Below, piece by piece: positions 9,350 through 18,113 of a DNA stretch of 64,000 nucleotides (the stretch's first letter is position 1; each line of letters starts with the position of its first letter). The DNA comes from an uncultured Clostridia bacterium (GTDB taxonomy: Bacteria; Bacillota; Clostridia; TANB77; UBA1234): NCBI GenBank assembly GCA_934169745.1, contig CAKPOE010000004.1, positions 62,001 through 126,000 on the forward strand, given 5' to 3'. The position numbers and the translations under genes were made by a program. The notes under the pieces were generated by a model, which had not been told where the DNA came from, did no database searches, and saw only the letters and a program-made list of their open reading frames with translations.

Positions 9350-10018
9350 CTATACGTTTTCATATAATTTTCCATCTTGTATCTTAATCACTCTTTTTGC
9401 TTGCGCAGCAACACCAGAGTCGTGCGTAATTAAAATTATCGTGTTACCTTTTGCATGAAGTTCCTTAAATATTTCCATTACTTCTTTTCCAGATTTTGAG
9501 TCAAGGTTTCCAGTAGGCTCATCCGCCAAAATGATTGGTGGATTTGTAACTAACGCCCTTGCAATGGCTACTCTTTGTTGTTGCCCACCGGAAAGCTCAG
9601 TTGGTTTATGATGAATTCTTTGTCCCAATCCAACACTTTCCAATGCTTTTTGTGCTCTCTCATGTCTCTCTTTTGCTGAAATATTTTGATAAATAAGTGG
9701 TAGTTCAACGTTTTCCATTGCGTCTAACTTAGGCAACAAATTAAAGCCTTGAAAAACAAATCCAATTGTATTGTTTCTAATCTCCGCAAGTTCATCATCA
9801 GTTTTCTGGCTTATATCTTTTCCTTCTAAAAGATATTCTCCCTTTGTAGGAACATCTAGGCAGCCCAAAATGTTCATAAGTGTTGACTTTCCCGAGCCTG
9901 ACGGTCCAATAATGGAAACAAACTCATGAGCATCAATGTGTAATGAAACATTATCAAGTGCATACACATCATTATTTCCAAGCTTATATATCTTATAAAT
10001 ATTTTTTAAATCAATCAT
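9350..10018 (-). CDS. ABC transporter ATP-binding protein (MacB/LolD type)
   Basis: 222 residues, the usual length for a stand-alone LolD/MacB-type ATPase. Walker A 'GPSGSGKSTLMNILG', Q-loop 'FVFQGFNLLP', signature 'LSGGQQQRVAIARAL', Walker B 'IILADEPTGNLD' and H-loop 'ILITHD' are all intact. It powers the permease encoded 27 nt downstream. The ATG at 10018 follows TTGGAGGA. No membrane segment. Confidence 0.92.
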   Translation of the reverse strand: MIDLKNIYKIYKLGNNDVYALDNVSLHIDAHEFVSIIGPSGSGKSTLMNILGCLDVPTKGEYLLEGKDISQKTDDELAEIRNNTIGFVFQGFNLLPKLDAMENVELPLIYQNISAKERHERAQKALESVGLGQRIHHKPTELSGGQQQRVAIARALVTNPPIILADEPTGNLDSKSGKEVMEIFKELHAKGNTIILITHDSGVAAQAKRVIKIQDGKLYENV

Positions 10019-10039
10019 TCAATTCCTCCAAATTTTACT

Positions 10040-11557
10040 CTAAATTAATCCTCCAAAACCGTTATCGTGTTCCGGTATAACAACATTTTCGCCTTCTTCA
10101 AGTCCATCAATGACTTCCACATAAGAAAGACTCTTTAAGCCTGTTGTTATTTTTCTTACTTCTTTTTTTCCATCTTTCACAACATATACAACAGTTTCGC
10201 CATTCTCCTTTTCTAATGCTTCTACTGGAATATATAATATGTCATTTCTCTCATCCACAATAATTTCAGCATCAGCATTCATAGATATTCTAACATCATC
10301 TCTTCCTTGAAATGTTATTGTTACATAGTAATCCGTTACTCCACCTGTAGTAGTTCCTTCCAACGGCAATTTAGAAATCTTTCCTTCTATTGGTGTATCT
10401 TCTGTTTCAGACAATGCATCTATCGTTACAAGAACTTTTTTATCATAATCAAGTTTTGCAATATCAAGTTCATCAACTGGGATTTTAAATTCTAGTTCAT
10501 CCTTATTTGATATTGTAGACACTAACATTCCGGTCGAAACATTATCACCAACTTTTACATTCTGTGCTGTGATAACTCCATCAATAGGTGCTGATATTGT
10601 ATAATCTTTAAGTTTATCATTGGCGTATGCTAACTGGTCATACATATTTTGCAAACTCAATGCTGTTGTTTGAGCGCTTGTAATCAAATCACTATTGGTC
10701 AATTCCAAAATCATATCACCACTATTAACAAATTGCCCATTTTTTACGTATAACTTGCTTACTGTTCCAGAAGTTTCAGCTTTCACACTTCCAGCCTCTG
10801 TGGAATTAAACATTGCCTCATTTACACTTTTGAAAGTTCCTGTAGAAGTTGTAACTTCTGCACTTGCATACACTCCTGAAAGTGCATATTTACTATCTAT
10901 AACTTGAACTGTAACATCAATAACTGTTGCACCACTTGAAAGTGTAGTAATACGATCTCCTACGAAACTCACAATTCCATCAACATAATTTAAAGAGCCT
11001 GTAAGCAAAGCTCTTGCATAATTGCCAACCTGTATTCTTCCGGCAGCAGAAGAAACAAATTGCAACGTTACTTCATCTTTTTTAGAATTTGAGATATCAC
11101 AAATCATAGAATTTGTCATAACATAATTTCCTTCTGAAACACTTAAATTACCTATATATCCGCTAGCATTTGCTGTTATTTTTAAGTTCTTAACTTGCTT
11201 GTCCAAGTTCGCCTTATTAAGTTCCGCTTGTTTTATTGCATTTTTCTGAGATTTAATAGTCATTTCATAGTCAGAAGAATCTAATTTCAAGATTGCTTGT
11301 CCTTTCTCAACTCGCTCTCCTTCCATATGATATATTTCTTCCACCTTCCCAGAAACCTTTGCAATTTCATTTCTAGCTTCTGATGCAATTATAGTGCCAG
11401 AGCCCGTCACAGTCGAAACTATGTCCCCGCGTGACACTTCTGCTGTTCTATATGTTTCCTGTGTACTTTTTCCGCCGAAGAAAATTCGTACCACAACAAG
11501 AAGTATAACAACTACTAGTATTGTTTTTACCCATTTCTTCTTTAAAAATTCTTTCAT
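10040..11557 (-). CDS. HlyD/MacA-like adaptor of the ABC exporter
   Basis: About 505 residues from the ATG at 11557 (AAAGGG 8 nt upstream; an in-frame ATG at 11575 is the alternative). One N-terminal membrane anchor ('WVKTILVVVILLVVVRIFF') is followed by a barrel-sandwich/lipoyl half-motif ('VEEIYHMEGERVEKGQAIL'), a coiled-coil stretch, a second lipoyl-like block ('GVITAQNVKVGDNVSTG') and a C-terminal beta-barrel ending in 'VIDGLEEGENVVIPE'. In Gram-positives such adaptors work with MacB-type transporters without a TolC. First gene of the exporter operon. Confidence 0.85.
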   Translation of the reverse strand: MKEFLKKKWVKTILVVVILLVVVRIFFGGKSTQETYRTAEVSRGDIVSTVTGSGTIIASEARNEIAKVSGKVEEIYHMEGERVEKGQAILKLDSSDYEMTIKSQKNAIKQAELNKANLDKQVKNLKITANASGYIGNLSVSEGNYVMTNSMICDISNSKKDEVTLQFVSSAAGRIQVGNYARALLTGSLNYVDGIVSFVGDRITTLSSGATVIDVTVQVIDSKYALSGVYASAEVTTSTGTFKSVNEAMFNSTEAGSVKAETSGTVSKLYVKNGQFVNSGDMILELTNSDLITSAQTTALSLQNMYDQLAYANDKLKDYTISAPIDGVITAQNVKVGDNVSTGMLVSTISNKDELEFKIPVDELDIAKLDYDKKVLVTIDALSETEDTPIEGKISKLPLEGTTTGGVTDYYVTITFQGRDDVRISMNADAEIIVDERNDILYIPVEALEKENGETVVYVVKDGKKEVRKITTGLKSLSYVEVIDGLEEGENVVIPEHDNGFGGLI

Positions 11558-11685
11558 TTTAAACATCCCTTTCATAACTTAGTAGATTTTCCGAAAAAGA
11601 TTATAGCACAAAGGCCTTGCAAAATAAAGAATTTTTACGCGAAAGTCACAAAACAAATAGCTAAACTTCTACGAATGCACAAGAT

Positions 11686-11714
11686 TTGACAAATTTCTTT
11701 TTTGAGTTTAATAT
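11686..11714 (+). promoter_or_regulatory. Promoter of mscL
   Basis: TTGACA (11686-11691), 17-nt spacer and TAATAT (11709-11714), 35 nt upstream of the mscL start. Confidence 0.5.
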
Positions 11715-11748
11715 ATTATTGTGATTTTAGTATGAAAGGACGATGTTC

Positions 11749-12267
11749 ATGAAGAAAATAAATTTGAATAAAGAAATAAACTTAAATGAAGATGTTGATT
11801 TAAAAAAGGTATCTTCTAAAGCAAAAGGAACAATGAAAGAATTTAAAGATTTTGCAACGAAATGTAATTTAATTGATATGGCTGTTGGTGTTGTTATAGG
11901 AACAGCTTTTAGCAAAATTGTAACTTCATTGGTTAATGATATTATAATGCCATTAATTAGCCTTGCAACTCAAGGTATTGATTTTTCACAATTATTTATT
12001 TCACTAGACGGAAATACTTATGCAACTCTAGAAGAAGCCACTGCTGCTGGTGCAGCCACACTTACGTATGGAAACTTTATTACAGCTGTAATCGATTTCC
12101 TTATAATTGCTTTTTCTATATTTATAGTAACTAAAAAGATTTTTGTAAGTCACAAAAAAGTGGAAGAAGCTCCTGCACCTGTAACAACAAAAATATGTCC
12201 ATATTGTAAAACCGAAATCAATAAAGATGCTACAAGATGTCCAAATTGTACATCCGAATTACAATAA
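11749..12267 (+). CDS. mscL: Large-conductance mechanosensitive channel with zinc-ribbon tail
   Basis: 172 residues from the ATG at 11749, 8 nt after AAAGGA (an ATG at 11743 is too close). MscL opens under membrane tension to release solutes on osmotic downshift. The MscL core is clear: 'FKDFATKCNLIDMAVGVVIGTAF', given here in parts as 'CNLIDMAVGVVIGTAF' for helix 1, then 'YGNFITAVIDFLIIAFSIFIV' in the region of helix 2. Two deviations: a ~25-residue charged N-terminal extension ('INLNKEINLNEDVDL') and a C-terminal CPYC...CPNC zinc ribbon instead of the usual amphipathic bundle. Monocistronic with its own promoter and terminator. Confidence 0.9.
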   Translation: MKKINLNKEINLNEDVDLKKVSSKAKGTMKEFKDFATKCNLIDMAVGVVIGTAFSKIVTSLVNDIIMPLISLATQGIDFSQLFISLDGNTYATLEEATAAGAATLTYGNFITAVIDFLIIAFSIFIVTKKIFVSHKKVEEAPAPVTTKICPYCKTEINKDATRCPNCTSELQ

Positions 12268-12316
12268 CACATACCTGAAAATTGATTATCGGTATAATTA
12301 TTCTATGTTTTCAATG

Positions 12317-12356
12317 CTGTAAGGTGTCGCCGTTCTCGGCGACACCTTACAGTTTT
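12317..12356. terminator. 16-bp perfect hairpin terminator between mscL and the ABC-F gene
   Basis: CTGTAAGGTGTCGCCG (12317-12332) pairs perfectly with CGGCGACACCTTACAG (12337-12352) around a TTCT loop and is followed by TTTT. It lies between converging genes. Confidence 0.85.
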
Positions 12357-12369
12357 ATCATGTTTACGT

Positions 12370-13992
12370 TTATTCTTCTTCAATTGTCAATGTTTCTCTC
12401 TTCTTTGCTGTTTCATCACTTTCCAAATATTCATCGTATGTCATTCTCTTATCTATAATTCCATTTGGAGTTATCTCTATTATTCTATTAGCCACAGTTT
12501 GTACAAACTGATGGTCATGTGATGTAAATAGTATTACTCCTTTAAAGTTTATAAGTGCATTGTTTAGCGCTGTTATAGATTCCAAATCCAAATGGTTAGT
12601 TGGCTCGTCAAATATCAATACATTTGCACCCGAAAGCATCATTTTTGCAAACATACATCTAACTTTTTCTCCACCAGAAAGCACATTAACTTTTTTCAAA
12701 GCTTCCTCACCGCTAAACAACATTCTTCCTAGGAAACCTCTTACAAAGGTCTCATCTTTTTCCTTAGAATATTGCATTAGCCACTCTACTAGTGTCAAAT
12801 CTTGCATAAATTCTCTAGAATTATCTTTTGGAAAATAGGCTACTGAAGTTGTTATTCCAAATTTAAAATCTCCACTTTCTTGTGCTTCATTGTCTGTTAA
12901 TATTTCAAACAATTCCGTTTTTGCAGCACCCATAGGTCCAACAAATGCAATCTTATCACCATTTTGAACATTGATTGAAATATTGTTCAAAAGTTTCTTT
13001 CCATCTTGAGTTTTTGTTAGATTATCAACAAACAAAATCTCTTTTCCTGGTTCTCTATCCATTTTAAAATCAATATATGGATATTTTCTGTTTGACGGTC
13101 TTATTTCGTCTAACTCAATTTTTTCCAATAACTTTTTACGAGATGTCGCTTGTTTCGACTTAGAAGCATTCGCGCTAAATCTTCTTATGAACTCTTGTAA
13201 TTCTTTTATTTTATCTTCTTTCTTTTTGTTTGCATCCTTCATTTGCTTTAATGCAAGTTGACTAGATTCATACCAGAAATCATAGTTACCTGTATAGACT
13301 TGAATTTTTCCAAAGTCAATATCTGCAATATGTGTACACACTGTATTTAAGAAGTATCTGTCGTGAGATACTACAATGACCGTGTTTTGGAAATTAATCA
13401 AGAATTCCTCAAGCCATTCAATTGCTTCAATATCCAAATAGTTTGTAGGCTCGTCTAGCAAAAGAACATCTGGGTTTCCAAAAAGTGCAGAAGCAAGTAG
13501 CACTTTAACCTTTTGAACCTCTGTTAATTCTTTCATACACTTGTCATGAAATTCTGTATCAACACCTAATCCATTAAGAAGTGTGCCAGCATCAGCTTCA
13601 GCATTCCATCCATCCATTTCTGCAAACTTTGCTTCAAGCTCTCCTGCTTTTATTCCATCTTCTTCGCTAAAATCAGGTTTTGCATATATTTCATCTTTTT
13701 CTTTCATTATTTTATAAAGCTCCGAATTACCCATGATAACAACTTGAAGTGCTTTAACATCTTCAAATTCATGGTGATTTTGTTTCAAAACAGAAAGTCT
13801 TTCACCAGGGTTCATCGTAACCTCTCCTTGAGATGGTTCAATTTCTCCAGATAAAATCCTCAAAAATGTAGTCTTACCAGCACCATTAGCACCAATCAAT
13901 CCATAACAATTACCTGGTGTAAACTTAATATTTACATTTTCGAACAATGTTCTTTTACCAAATCTTAGTGTAACTCCATTTGCACAAATCAT
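12370..13992 (-). CDS. ABC-F family ATPase (YkpA/YbiT-like ribosome-associated factor)
   Basis: 540 residues, two ABC domains without membrane segments, joined by a charged linker ('KKKEDKIKELQEFIRRF') of the ABC-F type. Domain 1 has Walker A 'GANGAGKTTFLRIL' and Walker B 'VLLLDEPTNYLD'; its signature is degenerate ('LTEVQKVKV'). Domain 2 has a degenerate Walker A ('GPMGAAKTELF') but a good signature ('LSGGEKVRCMF') and 'FDEPTNHLDLES'. These deviations are known in the YkpA/YbiT branch and so are not damage. ABC-F proteins act on the ribosomal E site in translation or antibiotic protection. The start ATG follows AAGGAG. No sign that this one is a resistance determinant. Confidence 0.88.
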   Translation of the reverse strand: MICANGVTLRFGKRTLFENVNIKFTPGNCYGLIGANGAGKTTFLRILSGEIEPSQGEVTMNPGERLSVLKQNHHEFEDVKALQVVIMGNSELYKIMKEKDEIYAKPDFSEEDGIKAGELEAKFAEMDGWNAEADAGTLLNGLGVDTEFHDKCMKELTEVQKVKVLLASALFGNPDVLLLDEPTNYLDIEAIEWLEEFLINFQNTVIVVSHDRYFLNTVCTHIADIDFGKIQVYTGNYDFWYESSQLALKQMKDANKKKEDKIKELQEFIRRFSANASKSKQATSRKKLLEKIELDEIRPSNRKYPYIDFKMDREPGKEILFVDNLTKTQDGKKLLNNISINVQNGDKIAFVGPMGAAKTELFEILTDNEAQESGDFKFGITTSVAYFPKDNSREFMQDLTLVEWLMQYSKEKDETFVRGFLGRMLFSGEEALKKVNVLSGGEKVRCMFAKMMLSGANVLIFDEPTNHLDLESITALNNALINFKGVILFTSHDHQFVQTVANRIIEITPNGIIDKRMTYDEYLESDETAKKRETLTIEEE

Positions 13993-14011
13993 TTTCTCAT
14001 TCTCCTTACAT

Positions 14012-14737
14012 TTATTTTTTTATCAAGATTATTCTTATTCTATTTTTTCTTGTTTCACCAATAACCTCTTTCATTTCAAGCCTTCCATAACCTCTTACAG
14101 AAATCAAATCACCAACCGAAACGTTTTTTGAATTCGATTTAACGACTTTGTAATTCAAATTAACAAGCTCCGCTTCTATTAAATTACTCGCCTTTTCTCT
14201 TGAAACTCCAAACCCAGAACTGACAACGGCATCCAAACGCATTGACGGAACTGTCATCTTAATTTCTTTTTCTTCTTTAGGAGCAATTATCAATTCAGAA
14301 ATACTTTTCTTCTTTGTGTGAACTTTCTCTCTGCCAACCATTTTCAAATTATTCGCAATATAATTTGATATACTTCCAAGAACAATCACATCTGCACATT
14401 TTTCATTTATGATAATGTCTCCTATCATCTCTCTTTTTACCCCAAGCCCAAGCACACTTCCAAGAACACTTCTGTGCGTTAACGCTTCATTACATTCTAT
14501 TGAAACAACCTCCAAAAAATCTCCCACTTCGCCAGGTTCATCAGTTCCAATAATTAAGATTTTTCTTTCAGCGCCCTCATAGCCTCCATATAAATTGTAT
14601 AAAACACTTTTCACAGCACCCATTACCTCGGCTTGTTCGGCTGGATCTAAAAACGATGTACAACAAACTTCAAACGTTTTCTCATATTGCCTAACTTTAT
14701 CAAAAGCCCTTGCCAACGCTAATTTACTCTTATCCAT
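14012..14737 (-). CDS. ylmH: YlmH-like S4-domain RNA-binding protein
   Basis: 241 residues from the ATG at 14737 (GAGGT 7 nt upstream); the upstream frame to 14803 has no support. The N-terminal two thirds match the YlmH alpha/beta region ('LARAFDKVRQYEKTFEVC', 'TDEPGEVGDFLEVVSIE' in parts, 'RSVLGSVLGLGVKREMIGD'); the C-terminal ~70 residues are an S4 RNA-binding domain ('MRLDAVVSSGFGVSREKASN', 'VSVGDLISVRGYGR'). YlmH binds ribosomes/peptidyl-tRNA and is usually in the division gene cluster; here it follows instead upstream of the ABC-F gene with a 19-nt gap, which groups two translation factors. Confidence 0.85.
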   Translation of the reverse strand: MDKSKLALARAFDKVRQYEKTFEVCCTSFLDPAEQAEVMGAVKSVLYNLYGGYEGAERKILIIGTDEPGEVGDFLEVVSIECNEALTHRSVLGSVLGLGVKREMIGDIIINEKCADVIVLGSISNYIANNLKMVGREKVHTKKKSISELIIAPKEEKEIKMTVPSMRLDAVVSSGFGVSREKASNLIEAELVNLNYKVVKSNSKNVSVGDLISVRGYGRLEMKEVIGETRKNRIRIILIKK

Positions 14738-14804
14738 AAAATCAACCTCATCGGCAATTATACAACAAAAAGCCAAATAATGCAACCAGCAAAAGAGTAT
14801 CACA

Positions 14805-14838
14805 AAAAATGAACTACTGATAACAGTAGTTCATTTTT
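14805..14838. terminator. Terminator of the DUF3298 gene
   Basis: A 15-bp perfect hairpin (AAAAATGAACTACTG at 14805-14819 with its complement at 14824-14838) directly follows the stop at 14841 on the minus strand and has T-rich ends in both directions. Confidence 0.85.
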
Positions 14839-14840
14839 AT

Positions 14841-15602
14841 TTATACATTAAATTTTCCGTTTTCGTATGTAAATGGCATTTCAAAATGTAGCTCTCCATA
14901 TACGTATGGTGCAATAGCTGCCGGATCGAAGTATATTATCAATTTTTGATCTTTTATATAAAACTTTTGTGTATCTGGCAAACTTGACAAGCCATTTCCG
15001 CCTACTAGTTCATATCCCTTTGTTTCTGCTTGTTCATTTATCTCTGCCAATATTTCTTTCTTATAATCAACTTCTGCTTTAAACAAATCTTTCAAGAAGA
15101 TTTCTTTGTTGGCACCTTTTGTAACATCCACTGTATATGTATCCTTCCAACTGTTTGAACGCATTCCGCCAGTTTGATAATCATTGCTTACCACCATTGA
15201 TAAATATATATCATTTGCATATTTCTCGTATGAAACAACATACTTATACAATGTTGCCGCAGGTGTATCCTCATCTATCATAGTTTCTATTTCATTTTGA
15301 TAATCGATAACCGTTTGAAGCATTTTCTTATTCATGTATTCTTGAAATCTGCTATCATCTAAGTTCATCAATTTCGGTATAGAAGTTCTTACGTCTCTAT
15401 TCTTACTTGAATTGGTAATATTATATGGGTTTACAACAATCTTTTCTGCTGGACTCTTCTCAACAACTTCACCCGGATTATCTGGTCCGACTGGCTCAAC
15501 CGGCGCTTTTGAATTAACTAATACAACCACTAAAACAACCACTAATATAAGTAGCACCGCTACTGCTCCAATTATAATCATCTTCTTTGTTTTAGGACTC
15601 AT
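14841..15602 (-). CDS. Membrane-anchored DUF3298 (RsiV-like) protein
   Basis: 253 residues from the ATG at 15602, 8 nt after GGAGG. A short cytoplasmic stub and one strongly hydrophobic segment ('IIGAVAVLLILVVVLVVVLV') are followed by a Pro/Val-rich linker and an extracytoplasmic domain with 'IPKLMNLDDSRFQEYMNKK', 'SYEKYANDIYLSMVVSNDY' and 'FYIKDQKLIIYFDPAAIAPY'. This is the DUF4163/DUF3298 pattern found in the lysozyme-sensing anti-sigma factor RsiV. There is no sigma factor gene beside it and the cytoplasmic stub is too short for an anti-sigma domain, so a surface sensor or ligand-binding role is only inferred. Confidence 0.7.
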   Translation of the reverse strand: MSPKTKKMIIIGAVAVLLILVVVLVVVLVNSKAPVEPVGPDNPGEVVEKSPAEKIVVNPYNITNSSKNRDVRTSIPKLMNLDDSRFQEYMNKKMLQTVIDYQNEIETMIDEDTPAATLYKYVVSYEKYANDIYLSMVVSNDYQTGGMRSNSWKDTYTVDVTKGANKEIFLKDLFKAEVDYKKEILAEINEQAETKGYELVGGNGLSSLPDTQKFYIKDQKLIIYFDPAAIAPYVYGELHFEMPFTYENGKFNV

Positions 15603-15620
15603 ATAAATTACCTCCATAAA

Positions 15621-16985
15621 TTATTCTTTAGTTTTCATCTTCTTAATCACGTACGAAGTAACTGGCAAAGTTACCATTGTTACTATAACTAATGCTGCAA
15701 TTCTTACAATCTCAAGGCCAATCATTTCTGAATTCATCATTTCTCTTAAAGTGTATTTATAAATTGTAAGTGCCAAAACTTTCGGCATCAAGAACATTAT
15801 AGCAAAAACAATTATAATATTCACTTGTTTTTCTAAAATTGTTTTAATTTTTTCTAAATCTCCCTCATCGCTTAACATTTCTGAAACAATATTAGAAATT
15901 AAAACCGTTGCTATCATTAATATAGATAACATATATACTGCATTAAAGTCAACGTTTTTATTGATTATATTTTCTGCGATTGAAACCGCTTCAAAGCTGT
16001 TTCCATTAAGTTTAGCTATGTTCATAATTCCAAGTACTAATAAAGTTGTAAATGCAATCATGCATAATGTTATTACAAAACCTTGTATAGTTTTCTTTCC
16101 TAATCCCAACTTGTTAATCAAATTCACAAACGCAACTAGCACTACATCTATCAAAATTATAAAGAATGTATTGTTGTTCTTTTTTGCTATTTCTACCTTT
16201 GTTGGAGAACCTGCATCATCAACTTGTAATATTGTTATTGTTGTATCCTCATCGATTTCTTCTTCTGTTGGGAAGTTCTCATCTTCACTTTCAAGTGTAA
16301 TAATCTTGTTTGTCTTTGTAAACTCTGGGATAGTTACTACAAAAATTAAATCTACAACAAGTAACACAAGTAATAGTGTTTTTAAACCTTTTTCTTTTCC
16401 AATCAGTACCACAAGCACGCCAGCTATAAGTATTGCAAAAACAATTCCCCAAACTCTTGATACGCCAGAGTCGTAACTAATAACATATGCTACTAATTTA
16501 TCTTCATTTTCTGCAACTGTAACAAATATTCTATCTCCTGTTTTTACTTCCTTTATTTTCGTATTTTCATATGTATCTGGCACAAGATAAAACTCTGTTT
16601 CCAACTTCTCACCCGCATATTCGCCTTCCAATATCTCTATTACTATTGGCTGATATGTTCTTTTGTATGGCATATAGTACTCCATTCCATACTCTGTTTT
16701 AACAGGCTCTACATCAATTACTTTTGCTTTAACCGTATCTGTAACCGTTGTATTAGCATCTTGTTCTCTCGAATATGCTAAATATTCACGGTAATATTCT
16801 TTGTATTCGCTTTGTGTATTCAAGCCATCATAAATATCATTTGCGTCATTTGGATCTTCAACAGTAACTGAATCGTTACTTGTTGAGGATTCATTCTCAA
16901 CATCTGCTAAATCAGCGTCTGTTGCAAAGCAAACTGTACTCAAACATACAACAAACACTAAAAGAATTCTTAAAAATTTTTTCAT
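15621..16985 (-). CDS. YibE/F-like multi-pass membrane protein
   Basis: 454 residues. Signal peptide (MKKFLRILLVFVVCLSTVCF), an exported OB-like region ('VKAKVIDVEPVKTEYG', 'IVIEILEGEYAGEKLETEF', 'VKTGDRIFVTVAENED'), then about seven membrane segments in the second half. This order of an exported beta domain plus membrane bundle matches the YibE/F family, whose function is not established. An acidic Glu/Asp loop near residue 240 interrupts the membrane part. The ATG follows GGAGG. It ends 18 nt before the DUF3298 gene, so the two probably share a transcript. Confidence 0.65.
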   Translation of the reverse strand: MKKFLRILLVFVVCLSTVCFATDADLADVENESSTSNDSVTVEDPNDANDIYDGLNTQSEYKEYYREYLAYSREQDANTTVTDTVKAKVIDVEPVKTEYGMEYYMPYKRTYQPIVIEILEGEYAGEKLETEFYLVPDTYENTKIKEVKTGDRIFVTVAENEDKLVAYVISYDSGVSRVWGIVFAILIAGVLVVLIGKEKGLKTLLLVLLVVDLIFVVTIPEFTKTNKIITLESEDENFPTEEEIDEDTTITILQVDDAGSPTKVEIAKKNNNTFFIILIDVVLVAFVNLINKLGLGKKTIQGFVITLCMIAFTTLLVLGIMNIAKLNGNSFEAVSIAENIINKNVDFNAVYMLSILMIATVLISNIVSEMLSDEGDLEKIKTILEKQVNIIIVFAIMFLMPKVLALTIYKYTLREMMNSEMIGLEIVRIAALVIVTMVTLPVTSYVIKKMKTKE

Positions 16986-17393
16986 AAAAACCTCCGCATA
17001 GAAAAATTAAGTAGTCCTATAGGAAATTATACCCCTATAAAATTGAGATTACAACATTTTTTTGTGTGCAAAACAAAAGAGGGAACCCCAGCATGGCATA
17101 ACGCCTCTACCAGGGCCCCTCTTTTGTATGAAGTCTATACTCATAATATAGTGGTACCTGTCCTTTGTCAACAAGTTCTCATCGCAATATTCGACATTCT
17201 TCGACACATACATATAAACACCATGAGAGTTGCTACTTTCAACGACACGAAAACATTGTACTACACTTTTATTTCTCGGGTCGCCGAAGGCGGCGACACC
17301 CTACATAATTTGTCACATTTACAGTAACTTGTTTGCTAGTTTTTGCAAGTCGGCAGGGTACAGTGCCCCTGCCCTACAACACTTTTACACAAC
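16986..17393. other. Gene-free interval with three hairpins
   Basis: No supported ORF. It holds a 55-nt hairpin (17073-17127; 11-bp perfect arms ACAAAAGAGGG), a palindrome GTCGCCG...CGGCGAC (17282-17301) related in sequence to the mscL terminator, and GGCAGGG...CCCTGCC (17352-17375). These look like remnants of small intergenic repeats. Confidence 0.5.
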
Positions 17394-17424
17394 AAAAAAC
17401 GAGATAAGAAATTCTTATCTCGTT

Positions 17425-17425
<1 letters not shown>
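17394..17425 (-). terminator. Terminator of the tRNA operon
   Basis: AAACGAGATAAGAA / TTCTTATCTCGTTT, a 14-bp hairpin directly after the tRNA-Thr CCA end, followed by T6 on the minus strand. Confidence 0.85.
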
Positions 17426-17500
<75 letters not shown>

Positions 17501-17506
17501 AACATG

Positions 17507-17581
17507 TGGTGACCCGGAGGAGAGTCGAACTCCTCACTCCGCCGTGAAAGGGCGATGTCTTAACCGATTGACCACCGGGCC
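17507..17581 (-). tRNA. tRNA-Glu (anticodon TTC)
   Basis: Acceptor GGCCCGG/CCGGGTC, anticodon stem TCGCC/GGCGG with loop CTTTCAC (anticodon TTC), T-loop TTCGACT, discriminator A and encoded CCA. Middle gene of the operon, 6 nt from tRNA-Thr. Confidence 0.93.
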
Positions 17582-17586
17582 TACTA

Positions 17587-17662
17587 TGGTGAGCTATCCG
17601 CGATTCGAACGCGGGACAACTTGATTAAAAGTCAAGTGCTCTGCCAACTGAGCTAATAGCCC
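17587..17662 (-). tRNA. tRNA-Lys (anticodon TTT)
   Basis: Acceptor GGGCTAT/ATAGCTC, anticodon stem CTTGA/TCAAG with loop CTTTTAA (anticodon TTT), T-loop TTCGAAT, discriminator A and encoded CCA. First gene of the operon. Confidence 0.93.
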
Positions 17663-17677
17663 TCGTAGTTGTTTACC

Positions 17678-17720
17678 ACAACTGCTTCTCTATGTTACAA
17701 CATTTTGAAGCAGTTGTCAA
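17678..17720 (-). promoter_or_regulatory. tRNA operon promoter inside an inverted repeat
   Basis: Minus strand TTGACA (17715-17720), 17-nt spacer, TAACAT (17692-17697). An 11-bp perfect inverted repeat, ACAACTGCTTC (17678-17688) and GAAGCAGTTGT (17707-17717), brackets the -10 box. Confidence 0.75.
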
Positions 17721-17744
17721 CAAAATTTTCAATTTTTTTTGTTT

Positions 17745-17927
17745 TTATGCATTAATTTTTTCTAGAACCTCTTCAACATCTATTCCATGTACTAAGCAAG
17801 CCTCTTCTAAAGACTCTCCTGCCGATGCTGGACATCCCAAACAATGCATTCCTGCAGCCATTAAAATTTCAGCTGCTTCTGGTTTTGTTTGTAAAATTTC
17901 TCCAATTAAAGTTTCTTTTGTTATCAT
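17745..17927 (-). CDS. DUF1858-domain small protein
   Basis: 60 residues, entirely one DUF1858 domain: 'MITKETLIGEIL', the cysteine motif 'GMHCLGCPAS' and 'HGIDVEEVLEKIN'. These small proteins are often fused or adjacent to redox or hybrid-cluster proteins; the CxxC suggests metal binding or disulfide chemistry. The ATG follows AGGAGGTG. It is a single gene transcribed toward the tRNA operon; no redox partner lies nearby. Confidence 0.8.
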   Translation of the reverse strand: MITKETLIGEILQTKPEAAEILMAAGMHCLGCPASAGESLEEACLVHGIDVEEVLEKINA

Positions 17928-18064
17928 AATCTCACCTCCTAATATATTAAACCATAATTTTCTTTCTATACTTGTCGATTATCGTATTCCTTATATCTCA
18001 TAAGTTGTATCGCATTATTGTCGAATTTTGTAAGTCGATTTTTTGGCTTTTTTCAAAATAATAC

Positions 18065-18092
18065 TAGACAAATTTCTCTTTCATGTTATAAT
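18065..18092 (+). promoter_or_regulatory. Promoter of the VirD4-VirB2-VirB6-PrgI operon
   Basis: TAGACA (18065-18070), 16-nt spacer and a perfect TATAAT (18087-18092). The start site would fall within ~15 nt of the ATG at 18114, giving a very short leader that contains just the AAAGGTGG ribosome binding site. Confidence 0.65.
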
Positions 18093-18113
18093 GCGCTTAA
18101 AGGTGGTGATGAA

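Noticed and set aside
8147..11557. MacAB-TolC tripartite pump
   Set aside because: There is no TolC and no sign of an outer membrane; the operon is a Gram-positive MacAB-like exporter.
12370..13992. Degenerate signature in the first domain and degenerate Walker A in the second domain of the ABC-F protein
   Set aside because: The YkpA/YbiT-like branch of ABC-F proteins normally shows comparable departures, and all other motifs are intact, so this is not evidence of decay.
17073..17127. 55-nt hairpin considered as an SRP RNA or an additional tRNA
   Set aside because: It lacks the SRP apical GGAA/AGCA core and has no cloverleaf; it is best left as an intergenic hairpin.
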